From: Oceanospirillum beijerinckii DSM 7166
GTDB taxonomy: Bacteria; Pseudomonadota; Gammaproteobacteria; Pseudomonadales; Halomonadaceae
NCBI RefSeq assembly: GCF_000422425.1
Contig: NZ_AULT01000039.1
Location: 1 to 61,017, forward strand
Direction: 5' to 3'
DNA: 61,017 nt
This document shows, piece by piece, positions 1 through 8,066 of the stretch; within the stretch, counting starts at the first letter, position 1, and each line of letters begins with the position of its first letter. The notes below the pieces were generated by a model. It searched no databases. It was not told the origin of the DNA and saw only the letters and a program-made list of their open reading frames with translations. The position numbers and the translations under genes were made by a program.

Positions 1-2
1 CT

Positions 3-236
3 TTAGGTACAAGGGCATCTCCAGCAGAGAAGATGGCACATAAGTTAAGGACCAAGGCAGGACGAGCGATCTATGCCTTACGTAAACAAACGGTTGAGCC
101 GGTCTTCGGTATTATCAAATCGGTCTTGGGCTTCCGTCAGTTCTCGCTACGAGGACTGAAGGGAGTGACAGGAGAATGGAGCTTGGTGTGTATGGCCTGG
201 AATCTAAAACGAATAGCCAAGTTGCGCCTAAAATAA
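3..236 (+). CDS. DDE transposase (IS1182-like), C-terminal fragment running off the left edge
   Basis: The frame is open from the left edge of the window, so only the last ~77 residues are visible; an internal ATG at 33 is probably not the true start. The sequence has the VEPVFGIIK and RGLKGVTGEW blocks followed by a conserved NLKRIAKL tail, typical of the C-terminal end of DDE transposases of the IS1182/IS4-like group. The glutamate in VEPVFG is probably the last member of the DDE catalytic triad. The first two acidic residues lie outside the window, so whether the element is intact cannot be judged. The element ends shortly downstream, inside a FetB-like gene. Confidence 0.75.
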   Translation, partial: LGTRASPAEKMAHKLRTKAGRAIYALRKQTVEPVFGIIKSVLGFRQFSLRGLKGVTGEWSLVCMAWNLKRIAKLRLK

Positions 237-245
237 GGTATTGAA

Positions 246-278
246 CAGGGATATTCTCAAAAAATAGGAATATCCCTG
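246..278 (+). terminator. Perfect inverted repeat after the transposase, likely terminator
   Basis: An 11-bp perfect stem (246-256 and 268-278) with an 11-nt loop lies 10 nt after the transposase stop codon and is followed, after about ten bases, by a T-rich stretch. It most likely ends transposase transcription. It could also be part of the IS terminal structure. Confidence 0.55.
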
Positions 279-320
279 CATAAATCGCAATTTTTTCTGA
301 TTTTTAAGCCTATTGACAGC

Positions 321-491
321 TTAAGTCCGACAGGCTGCTAGAATGTAGCCAACAGCTGTTAGCTGTAACATCATACGAGCAGCAGCTAAGAGCACTTTAG
401 TGGGATTTCCTTGCCAACGTAAATACAGTGTACTCATCAATGTAATCGGAATGGCACACCACACTAAAGACTGCCAAGATATCTCTTGCAT
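321..491 (-). pseudogene. N-terminal remnant of a FetB/UPF0014-type ABC permease, truncated by the IS
   Basis: Reading the minus strand from an ATG at 491 gives 56 codons, with an AGGAGG ribosome-binding site just upstream. The product starts MQEISWQSLVWCAIPIT, has one hydrophobic segment, and contains an AARMMLQLTAVGYIL stretch. That stretch resembles the conserved start of FetB (YbbM, UPF0014) permeases, where GRA-x-IQL-x-x-VGY occurs at the same place. FetB works with the ATPase FetA in metal (iron) export. The family is about 250 residues long, so most of this gene is missing. The frame ends at a stop at 321-323, next to what is probably the IS right end. I see this as a gene cut by the insertion, still with its translation start. 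The family call rests on a short stretch. Confidence 0.5.
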
Positions 492-545
492 ATTATCCTC
501 CTGATAATAATGGGCTGATTGCTAAAATAAGCATCTGATCAAAAG

Positions 546-568
546 TATTCCGGCCTGTGGCCGGAATA
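546..568 (-). terminator. Strong hairpin terminator of the ABC transporter gene
   Basis: A 10-bp perfect GC-rich stem (546-555 / 559-568) with a 3-nt loop lies 48 nt beyond the stop of the minus-strand ABC gene. On the minus strand it is followed by a short T run; on the plus strand a T6 run comes about ten bases later, so it may work in both directions. Confidence 0.7.
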
Positions 569-616
569 TACGGGTATTTTTTGTCGAAGAACTTTTGCTC
601 AAGTCTGCCTACTGGT

Positions 617-2329
617 TTAGCAAGTAGCACTTTCCTCTGCGACAGTATTTTTATGCTGCCAGCGTTCTGGCTGTTGCAATGTCAAAAGCTGTGTGTGGAA
701 ACGTTTTAACGAGGCTCGATGGGCAATGCTGATTATGGTGCTATTAGGCAGTTCTTGTAGTAATAATTGATAAAGCTGAGTTTCACTCTCAGCATCCAAT
801 GCAGAAGTGCTTTCATCTAATAGCAGTAATGAGGGTTTGTAGAGTAAGGCTCGAGCGAATGCGCAGCGCTGTTGCTCCCCAATACTTAGGGTTTGTGACC
901 AATCTGATTCGGTATCCAGTTTTGATAGCAGATGTTCTAAGCCGCACAGCTGAATGACTTTCTGTAGGTATGTGTCATCCATTGTTGGTTTGGCTGGATA
1001 ATAGAGGGAGTCTCGAAGACTGCCTAAAGGCAAATAGGGTTTTTGTGCCAAAGTTAAGAATTGGTCTCTATTATAGCTGACATGACCTGAAGCTTGTGTC
1101 CATAAACCGCTAATAGCCCTAAATAGAGTGGATTTACCAAAACCTGATTCTCCTTGAATCATAAGACGCTCCCCTGAAGGGAGAGAGAGAGATAAACCCG
1201 ATAACAGTGGTTTTCCTTCTGGTAGCCAAATATGAAGGTCATTTAATTTAAGGCCACTTTCTTGGTGTAAAATAGCAAGCTCTGTCGGGGTTTTGATATC
1301 ATCTAAGCGCTGTTTAAACCCCGTCAATCGATCAATTACTGATTTCCATTCAGCGAGTTCAGGAAATGCTTCTACTAGATAAGAAAATGCGGCTTGCACC
1401 TCTTCAAATGCAGCGCTGGTTTGGGTTAATCGTCCCAAGGGAATGCTGCCAGAAAAAAATACAGGAGAGAGAATAAGCATGGGCATCATAACTGCAGAGC
1501 GCATATAAAAAGTTGAATAACCCAAGACTATTTTTTGTCGTTTGATAAGTTTCCAGAAATTTGTCAGTACAGTTTCCAGTCGTTGACTGAAGCGGGCGTG
1601 TTCTTCGTCCTCCCCTTGGTAGAGGGCAATTGCTTCGGCGTTTTCCCTGAGTCTCACCATGGAGTAACGGAAGTCTGCTTCTCGTTTTTGTTGTAGAAAG
1701 TGGAGGCGTGGTAGTTTGCGCCCTAGCCAAAAGACGCCGCCAGTACCTAATAATGAATAAAGTAAGGCAGCCCATACCAGTAAGCCTGGAATCACCACCT
1801 CTTCTCCATTAATAGGAAAACTGAGCAGTTCAGAGGCGTGCCAGAGAATATTGAGAAAGGAGAAGAGGGATACCACCGCCGTTAGCACACCCAAGCTCAA
1901 CGTGATCGACATGGTAATGAACATCTTAATGTCATCCGCGATACGTTGATCGGGGTTATCCATCTCTGGAGCAGAGAGCTGTAGTTTAAGAAAGCGTTTC
2001 TGGTCTAGCCACTGCTTGAGCATATTTTCTGTTGCCCAGCGTCGCCAGCGAAGTATCAGTTTCTGTTGAAAGTGAAAACCAACCATGGTGCCGGTGGTAA
2101 TAGCAACCTGTAAGCCCATAAACATTAAGCAGCCTAATAAAAAGGCTTGATAATCTAATTCTTGTAATGAGTTATAAAAGTACAGGTTCCAGTAGTTATT
2201 CAGAATATTGATACCAACCATAAAGAGGTTGGCGGCAATGGCGCCGACTAGCATCAGTAAAGCTGGTTTTTTTTGATCTGATATCCAGAAAGGTTTAGCC
2301 AGCCTCCAGAAGTTGTGCAAAGTGTGCAT
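617..2329 (-). CDS. ABC transporter, fused permease and ATPase (YddA/SbmA-like, ABC_membrane_2 type)
   Basis: The 570-residue protein has an N-terminal membrane domain with about six hydrophobic segments (roughly residues 20-330) and a C-terminal ATPase. The ATPase shows Walker A GESGFGKST (near residue 393), the signature LSIGEQQR and Walker B LLLLDESTSALD. The arrangement and the NNYWNLYFYNSLQ stretch match the YddA/SbmA/BacA-like family, whose members move peptides, vitamin B12 or siderophore-like molecules through the inner membrane. It starts at ATG 2329 and is transcribed divergently from the FhuF-like gene across a strong Fur box, so iron repression is likely. I infer a role in exporting or taking up the siderophore, beside the separate PvdE-like exporter at 40518. 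Direction and substrate cannot be read from the sequence. Confidence 0.8.
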   Translation of the reverse strand: MHTLHNFWRLAKPFWISDQKKPALLMLVGAIAANLFMVGINILNNYWNLYFYNSLQELDYQAFLLGCLMFMGLQVAITTGTMVGFHFQQKLILRWRRWATENMLKQWLDQKRFLKLQLSAPEMDNPDQRIADDIKMFITMSITLSLGVLTAVVSLFSFLNILWHASELLSFPINGEEVVIPGLLVWAALLYSLLGTGGVFWLGRKLPRLHFLQQKREADFRYSMVRLRENAEAIALYQGEDEEHARFSQRLETVLTNFWKLIKRQKIVLGYSTFYMRSAVMMPMLILSPVFFSGSIPLGRLTQTSAAFEEVQAAFSYLVEAFPELAEWKSVIDRLTGFKQRLDDIKTPTELAILHQESGLKLNDLHIWLPEGKPLLSGLSLSLPSGERLMIQGESGFGKSTLFRAISGLWTQASGHVSYNRDQFLTLAQKPYLPLGSLRDSLYYPAKPTMDDTYLQKVIQLCGLEHLLSKLDTESDWSQTLSIGEQQRCAFARALLYKPSLLLLDESTSALDAESETQLYQLLLQELPNSTIISIAHRASLKRFHTQLLTLQQPERWQHKNTVAEESATC

Positions 2330-2396
2330 CTTGGGCAGTCCGTTGAATGTTGAACAAATTGAGATTGATTTACTTGCGGCGCAAGAATAACATTAA

Positions 2397-2411
2397 TGCT
2401 AATTATTATCA
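2397..2411. promoter_or_regulatory. Fur box in the divergent promoter
   Basis: TGCTAATTATTATCA matches the 7-1-7 Fur consensus TGATAAT-N-ATTATCA at 13 of 14 defined positions. It lies 68 bp from the ABC transporter start and about 30 bp from the proposed FhuF-like start, so it can repress both directions when iron is plentiful. Confidence 0.8.
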
Positions 2412-2443
2412 TTGATATATGAGCGCGTTACTGGAGTTATATT

Positions 2444-3238
2444 ATTAGCCTTCCTGAATGGATTTATCAGGCTTGGCCTCCTCTACGGCAACGCTTTAAG
2501 CCTAGAGATGCAGATCTGACAGTTGATGAAGCGGCTTACTACTTGACAGAGCTGTACCAGCCTGAGGTGTTGGAGAAGTTGCTAACAGAGTTTGCAAAAC
2601 ACTACCCTGGACGTAAATCTGCAGCCATAGTATCTCAGTGGTCCATGAACTATATGAGTGTCTGTTTGCCTTCCTGTTTGATACCTGTGGTTGCTCTTCA
2701 ACGCGGAGTACGTATCTGGCAGGAGCCAGTTTCCTTTGTGGTGTCAGATGATATGCCACAGTCACTATGGCTTGTTGGCCAGGAAGAGCAAATTCCTAGG
2801 GAGCATCTGCATCAGTACTATCATGATCTGCTGGACTTGCACCTGGGGCAGCTGTTTCCTGTTTTGGCGCGGGTTGGTCGGGTTAGTGATAAGATGCTGT
2901 GGAGTAATTGTGCCCTAATTTGGGACTACTTGTTTTATCGCCTAAGTGCTACTCCTGAGCTAACGTCTGTGGCAGAAGATGCAATGAGTTGGTGGTATCA
3001 GACTGAACTGGCTGAGAGCCAGATTAGTCTGGATTATTTTCTGAGTCTGGTTGATTCTCCGGTTCCTGAGATAAGGCCGCAGTTGCCGTTACGCAGTCAC
3101 TGTTGTCTACATTTCAGGTTGCATGACAGGGTAAAGGGGCAGATGGATGTCTTATGTGAATCCTGTCCTAAATTGCATCGAAAGCCTTTAGAGCAACAGA
3201 TTCGGTATTTAAATGAAATTTATGAAGATTGCGACTGA
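2444..3238 (+). CDS. FhuF-like ferric-siderophore reductase (2Fe-2S), start uncertain
   Basis: The C-terminus carries CC (in RSHCCLHF) followed 16 residues later by CESC, the four-cysteine 2Fe-2S site of FhuF-type reductases; the usual gap is nearer 10-11. These cytoplasmic proteins release iron by reducing ferric siderophores. The first conventional in-frame start is TTG at 2543, which has no ribosome-binding site. The frame stays open upstream to a stop at 2420-2422, and the extra residues (PEWIYQAWPPLRQRFKP) read like coding sequence. No ATG, GTG or TTG exists there. GGAG at 2433-2436 sits well placed for an ATT codon at 2444, used here as the provisional start. An ATG at 2419 opens a 9-codon frame that would join this one after a 1-nt shift. 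Either a rare start or a frameshift is therefore possible. Confidence 0.75.
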   Translation: MSLPEWIYQAWPPLRQRFKPRDADLTVDEAAYYLTELYQPEVLEKLLTEFAKHYPGRKSAAIVSQWSMNYMSVCLPSCLIPVVALQRGVRIWQEPVSFVVSDDMPQSLWLVGQEEQIPREHLHQYYHDLLDLHLGQLFPVLARVGRVSDKMLWSNCALIWDYLFYRLSATPELTSVAEDAMSWWYQTELAESQISLDYFLSLVDSPVPEIRPQLPLRSHCCLHFRLHDRVKGQMDVLCESCPKLHRKPLEQQIRYLNEIYEDCD

Positions 3239-3465
3239 TTTTGTCGCGTCATTTGGTTTCTGGTTGAGAGGGCTGGCTTTTTACGTTATCTAAATTGTTC
3301 GGTTTTTATCGGTCATTGATGTTCGTATCTCGGTTAAGCTTTCTTTGAATTGTTTTGTGTAATTGTTATACATATATTATTCGGGCAGTTAGTTTATTTT
3401 TCTGATGCTGCTGCTGTATATCCGATACAGAAGGCTTAATAGTATCTAATCTATTTTATAAGCGA

Positions 3466-4233
3466 TTGTTATTGTCGTATAACCCTGAGTTGTTAGGAGA
3501 GGCTATTGGGAAGCAGTATATGATGTCGGAAGACTTTGTTATTCAGTGTGTATCTCCTTTTTCAAATGATACTGCCATTACCGTTGATCAGTTCTGGTGT
3601 GAGTTTGATGTTAGTAAATACCAGGATGATCTTTACCCGGCTTTAGATATTTCCTTTCCTGATTTTTTGCTTGGTGCTGTACAAAAACGCAAAGCTGAGT
3701 TTTTGGCGGGTAGGTATTGTGCTGCCAGTGTATTGCGACGTTTGGGGTCTCAGTCGCTGCAAGTAAAAAAGGGGGAGCATGGTTGTCCGATCTGGCCGGA
3801 GGGAATTAAGGGGGCTATCAGTCATACGGGGAATAGGGCGTGTTCTCTGGTATGTGCTGACCCTGGTTTGGCTGGGTTAGGGGTTGATATTGAAGAGGTG
3901 GTAACAAGCGAGCTGCTTGAACAGGTGTCTGACATGATACTGGTGGCAGAGGAGCGGCCGTTGTTGCAGCAGAGGTATTTCGATGCCAGGGTTGTTTTTA
4001 CCCTGATTTTTTCACTGAAGGAAAGTTTCTTTAAAGCGGCTTACCCCATTGTGGGTGAGTACTTTGATTTTGACCGGGTTACTGTTGTTGGTATTGATAG
4101 TAAGGCTCAGGTGATTAGCTTTCGGGTTAATGGGCCTCTGCATGAGCGTTTTCCAGATGGGTCTTGTTATCAGGCGCATTATGCTTATGTAACAAAAAGT
4201 ATCCTGGCGACTTTTGTGTTTTTACCTGTCTGA
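3466..4233 (+). CDS. 4'-phosphopantetheinyl transferase, EntD-like
   Basis: This enzyme moves the phosphopantetheine arm of coenzyme A onto the serine of carrier domains, here the eight PCPs of the NRPSs. The family motifs are clear: RKAEFLAGR near residue 80, GAISHTGN (substrate-binding His) near 118, GVDIEEV (metal-binding Asp and Glu) near 140, and FSLKESFFKA near 187. The last resembles the FSAKES motif of EntD rather than the WTxKEA of Sfp. The start given is TTG at 3466. Tandem ATG codons at 3520 and 3523 are alternatives, with a GGAGAGG about 18 nt before them. It lies in the same direction as the FhuF-like gene 227 bp upstream, and no clear terminator lies between them. Placement at the head of the assembly line makes it the natural activating enzyme for this pathway. 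Confidence 0.9.
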   Translation: MLLSYNPELLGEAIGKQYMMSEDFVIQCVSPFSNDTAITVDQFWCEFDVSKYQDDLYPALDISFPDFLLGAVQKRKAEFLAGRYCAASVLRRLGSQSLQVKKGEHGCPIWPEGIKGAISHTGNRACSLVCADPGLAGLGVDIEEVVTSELLEQVSDMILVAEERPLLQQRYFDARVVFTLIFSLKESFFKAAYPIVGEYFDFDRVTVVGIDSKAQVISFRVNGPLHERFPDGSCYQAHYAYVTKSILATFVFLPV

Positions 4234-4394
4234 TAGGTGCTGTTTTCTTAATTTTAGAATAAATACTTTGTTAGCATTTTTTCTGTCGTTTGATTTCACT
4301 GCTGTTTAAGTTTTATCACTTCATCTGTTCTGCTTCTGAAAGCTGATTAGAGTATTTGCCTGTATCCGGAATGGTATTGTTTATTTTTTGTAAA

Positions 4395-4409
4395 TGATAT
4401 TTATTATTA
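4395..4409. promoter_or_regulatory. Fur box before the biosynthetic genes
   Basis: TGATATTTATTATTA matches the 7-1-7 Fur consensus at 12 of 14 positions, inside an AT-rich stretch just upstream of the first beta-hydroxylase gene. It probably marks the iron-repressed promoter of the NRPS genes. Confidence 0.7.
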
Positions 4410-4423
4410 TTTGCATTTAGTGA

Positions 4424-5524
4424 ATGAGTAATTTACCCTTCTTCGCGGTTGAGGTAGCTGGTTTCGATCTGCCGCCTTTTGAACGGTTTTATGGAAAAAG
4501 GGTTCGTTGGAATACGAGCTGCACCAGGATACGAATGAATATGGCTAGAGAGGCATTAAAAAATCATGCCGACAAGTTGACAGGAGTCAGTTGTCATTTT
4601 CCAGATGATGATACTTCCCTTTCTTTAATTGTATCTGCCGACCATGGTCAGGATATTAATAAACTGGATGATGAGGCTCGGGAGCTTGTTGTTGATGCGG
4701 TCGGCAGTGTAGGGGCAGTGTTGTTTCGCGGTTTTAAAGTCAGTAGTCCTTTTGCTTTTCGGAAATTTGCTGCCAGTTTTGGTGCGCCTCTAGCGGATAG
4801 TTATGAGTATGGTTCAACCCCGCGTTCGCGTGTGTCTTCTGGGGTTTATAACTCTACGGAATATCCAGCCCATAGTTCCATCCCTATGCATAATGAGCAG
4901 GCTTATACCACGCAATGGCCGTCTCACCTTTGGTTTCATTGTATGAAGGCCAGTCAGAGCGGGGGAGAAACCCCTTTGGCGGATAGCCGGGTCATTTTTA
5001 ATGAGATCCCTGAGTATATCCGAGAAGCCTTTATGAGTCGGGAGCTGATGTATGTGCGTAACTTCAGTCCTATGTTGGATGTGCCCTGGCAGCAGGTATT
5101 TAATACCGAATCCAGGCAGGATGTTGAGACATTCTGTCGCGCTCAGAATATTGAGTGGGAATGGATTGGTAATGATTCATTAAGAACCCGGCAAAAGTGT
5201 CAGTCAGTACTGCAGCATCCCGTTACCGGTGAGTGGGTATGGTTTAATCAGGCCCATCTGTTCCATGTCTCTGCCTTGGAGAGTGAAGCCCGTGAGGGGT
5301 TAATAACGACTCTGGGGGAAGAAAATTTACCTCGAAATGTTTACTACGGTGATGGTGCTCCAATCGCTGATGCTGATCTGGATGTTATTCGAGCGGTCTT
5401 TGATCAGCATAAGCTGGCTTTTCCTTGGCAAAAAGGTGATGTCACCATGATAGATAACCTGCTTGTGGCTCATGGGCGCAACCCTTATGAGGGTGAGCGT
5501 AAAGTAATTGTGGCAATGGCATAA
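4424..5524 (+). CDS. Stand-alone SyrP/TauD-type amino acid beta-hydroxylase
   Basis: This is an Fe(II)/2-oxoglutarate dioxygenase. The metal ligands are visible as HNE (PMHNEQAYT, near residue 155) and the distal His in LLVAHGRNP (near 349). The 2-oxoglutarate-binding arginine is probably in the GERKVIVAM stretch. Members of the SyrP-like group hydroxylate the beta carbon of an amino acid held on an NRPS carrier domain, usually Asp in siderophores. It is the only one of the three hydroxylases here that is not fused to a C domain. I infer that it acts on the Asp of module 6 (start of NRPS 3), the one hydroxylation candidate without a neighbouring fused hydroxylase. ATG 4424 has no clear ribosome-binding site; ATG 4535, with AGGA five bases before it, is a good alternative and would remove 37 residues. 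Confidence 0.85.
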   Translation: MSNLPFFAVEVAGFDLPPFERFYGKRVRWNTSCTRIRMNMAREALKNHADKLTGVSCHFPDDDTSLSLIVSADHGQDINKLDDEARELVVDAVGSVGAVLFRGFKVSSPFAFRKFAASFGAPLADSYEYGSTPRSRVSSGVYNSTEYPAHSSIPMHNEQAYTTQWPSHLWFHCMKASQSGGETPLADSRVIFNEIPEYIREAFMSRELMYVRNFSPMLDVPWQQVFNTESRQDVETFCRAQNIEWEWIGNDSLRTRQKCQSVLQHPVTGEWVWFNQAHLFHVSALESEAREGLITTLGEENLPRNVYYGDGAPIADADLDVIRAVFDQHKLAFPWQKGDVTMIDNLLVAHGRNPYEGERKVIVAMA

Positions 5525-5534
5525 GGAGGTTGTC

Positions 5535-8066
5535 ATGGAAAGTGTTATTGGTAACTCACCGGAAACTTCTGATTTGACAGAAGCAGTGGATAAAGTGGAA
5601 TTGTCCGCTTCTGTAAAAGAACAAGGGCCTTTGAATAATGCTCAGCAAAGGCTGTGGTTTTTGTGTCAAACCCAGGGTGATCCCTGTCAGTTTAATCTGG
5701 TTATTACCATAGATCTACAAGGCGCGATTGATTGTGCTCGTTTGGAGCGGGCGATTGATCTGCTGGTTGAGCGTCATCCGGCTTACCGTAGCCGTATTCA
5801 GGGTGCGGGCAATGGTCAGCAGGTCGTTTTGCAGTCTGAGTCTCTTGTGTTAGATGAGGAGGACTTGTCGGCAATGCCAGTGGTAGAGCGGGATGCCAGG
5901 CTTGCCGGTTATGTTCAAAGTGAGCTGCGAACCCCGTTTGATCTGACAGTCAGTACAGCACCTCGTTGGCAGCTGTTTAAGGTCGATGCTGATCGCTACC
6001 AGCTGGTCATGACTGTGCATCATATTGTTTTTGATGGTCAGAGCCTTATGGTGACCATGAAAGAGCTGGCAGAACTCTATTCCTTATCCGGTGCTGATGC
6101 TGCTGAGGATTCTTCCAGTCAGGGACAGGGCTCAGGGGTGAGTGGTACGGAAGATATGACTCTGATCGATTATGCCCTGTGGGAGCAGTCTGAACAGGCG
6201 ATCGGGGCAAGGGAGGAGTCTCTACGCTTTTGGCAGCCAAGATTAAGAGATTTTCCGGAATCGCTGAGTTTTCCTGAGGTTAATTCTGGCGAGTCAGGTG
6301 CTGGAGCATACCGGTCTGTGCTGGACCGAAACGTTCTGAAGGTAGTGCGTAAGTGGGCCCATGCTCACAACCTTACGCCTTTTGCACTGCTTAAGGCTGC
6401 GTTTGATTTAGTGGTGTTTCGTTATAGCGGTCAGTCCCGTTTTCTGGTTGGGACCGATATTGCAGGTCGTGAGTTGCCTGGGCTAGCCCGTACTACAGGC
6501 TTCTTTATTAACCAGTTGTCTTTACCCTGTGAGATTGATGCCGCCAAACCTGTGCTGGAATGGTTGCAGCAGATCGATAGTGATATGGCTCTGGCCCTGA
6601 GTCATAAAGATGTACCTTTTGATCGCTTAGTGGCTGCTCAGGCTGGCCAGCATAGTGGTACAGATACCCCTCTTTTTCAGGTGAAGATGAATTATCAGCA
6701 GCGCCGGGCAAGAAGCTTGCGTTTTGCTGACGCCAAGTTGATGAAGCATAGGGTTTATCAGCATACAGGGCCTTATCACCTGGTTCTTGATCTGGTGCAT
6801 GAAGAAGACGGCATCACGGCAGAGTTTGAATATCAGCAGCGTTTCTTCGGTGCTCAGAAAATTCAGCTGGTTGCCGGTCAGTGGCAGCGAGTGCTGGAAA
6901 ACCTTGATGATCTTGTATCCGGCAATCTGGCTGAGGCGGATGCCCGGCTGGCAGAATGGGAGCGGAAAGTTTTGTCCGAGCAACAGCGTAGTTCACAGCA
7001 AAGTCGCGCACAGCAGCGCCCGGTTTCTTCCTTAAGAGCCAGGGGAGGTCGTCGTCAGGCAGTTGCTATTTCCAGTACAAGTCTGGTGAAAGAAAGTTTT
7101 ATTGATGCTGATAGGTCTTTGCCTCTGGTGATTGAGCAGGGTGACTCGCCAGTGAACCTGATTGAATGGGCTCGCGAAAATCAGCCCATGCTGGAGAGGC
7201 GAGTGCTTGAGCATGGTTCAATTCTTTTCCGGGGTTTTGATGTCAGTTCATTGGATGAGTTTGACCACGTAGTAAGTGCCTTATCTCCAGGGGCTCTGGA
7301 ATATATGTTCCGGGCATCACCTCGCAGCCGGGTGGATGGCAATATTTATACCTCGACCGATTATCCGGCGGATCAGCCTATTTTTCTGCATAACGAACAC
7401 TCCTATTCACCTCGTTTTCCGTTAAGGCTGTTTTTCTATTGTCATAATGAAGCCGCAACTGGTGGTGAAACGCCGATCGGTTGTGTAAGAGAGATTACCC
7501 GTAGAGTACCTGAGGCGATTAAGGAGAAGTTTAAAGCCAAGGGTGTGCGCTATGTGCGTAACTATGGTGATGGTTTTGGTTTGCCTTGGCAGTCTGTGTT
7601 CCAGACCGAGGATCAGGCAGAAGTAGAAGCTTACTGTGATTCCATGGGTATTAGCTACGAGTGGAAAGAGGGGGGGCGTCTGAGAACCTTCCAATGGGGC
7701 GGGGCCATGATGAAACATCCCCGTACCAATGAAGAGTTGTGGTTTAACCATGCCACCTTTTTCCATGTCACAACCTTGCCGGCAAAGATCAGGGATTCCT
7801 TAATGTCCGATTTTGGCGCTATGGATCTGCCAACCAATACTTTTTATGGCGACGGTAGTCCGGTTGAGCCGGAAGTACTTGAGCAATTGCGCACGATTTA
7901 TCGTGAAGCAACAGTCATGTTTCCCTGGAAGAAGGGAGATGTGCTCTTTATGGACAATATGCTGAATGTGCATGGCAGAACCCCTTACACCGGGCCTCGT
8001 AAGGTAATGGTCGCTATGGCCGAGGCTCAATATGGTAAAGACTTGGTAATAGGAGATACGGAATGA
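5535..8066 (+). CDS. Condensation domain fused to a SyrP/TauD-type beta-hydroxylase
   Basis: The protein has 843 residues from ATG 5535, which has a consensus AAGGAGG at 5523-5529. The N-terminal part (about 30-450) is a condensation-superfamily domain: NNAQQRLWFL opening, complete HHIVFDG active site near residue 162, and GRELPGLARTTGFFIN. A linker rich in Gln, Ser and Arg follows. Residues about 510-835 form an Fe/2-oxoglutarate hydroxylase with HNE (FLHNEHSYS, near 619), the distal His in MLNVHGRTP (near 811) and GPRKVMVAM. The stop overlaps the next start as ATGA, so expression is coupled to the His-activating NRPS 1. I infer that the C domain attaches the acyl starter to the first residue and the hydroxylase makes beta-OH-His on the PCP of NRPS 1. 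An alternative is that this C domain is itself the non-catalytic 'interface' partner; its intact active site argues against that. Confidence 0.85.
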   Translation: MESVIGNSPETSDLTEAVDKVELSASVKEQGPLNNAQQRLWFLCQTQGDPCQFNLVITIDLQGAIDCARLERAIDLLVERHPAYRSRIQGAGNGQQVVLQSESLVLDEEDLSAMPVVERDARLAGYVQSELRTPFDLTVSTAPRWQLFKVDADRYQLVMTVHHIVFDGQSLMVTMKELAELYSLSGADAAEDSSSQGQGSGVSGTEDMTLIDYALWEQSEQAIGAREESLRFWQPRLRDFPESLSFPEVNSGESGAGAYRSVLDRNVLKVVRKWAHAHNLTPFALLKAAFDLVVFRYSGQSRFLVGTDIAGRELPGLARTTGFFINQLSLPCEIDAAKPVLEWLQQIDSDMALALSHKDVPFDRLVAAQAGQHSGTDTPLFQVKMNYQQRRARSLRFADAKLMKHRVYQHTGPYHLVLDLVHEEDGITAEFEYQQRFFGAQKIQLVAGQWQRVLENLDDLVSGNLAEADARLAEWERKVLSEQQRSSQQSRAQQRPVSSLRARGGRRQAVAISSTSLVKESFIDADRSLPLVIEQGDSPVNLIEWARENQPMLERRVLEHGSILFRGFDVSSLDEFDHVVSALSPGALEYMFRASPRSRVDGNIYTSTDYPADQPIFLHNEHSYSPRFPLRLFFYCHNEAATGGETPIGCVREITRRVPEAIKEKFKAKGVRYVRNYGDGFGLPWQSVFQTEDQAEVEAYCDSMGISYEWKEGGRLRTFQWGGAMMKHPRTNEELWFNHATFFHVTTLPAKIRDSLMSDFGAMDLPTNTFYGDGSPVEPEVLEQLRTIYREATVMFPWKKGDVLFMDNMLNVHGRTPYTGPRKVMVAMAEAQYGKDLVIGDTE

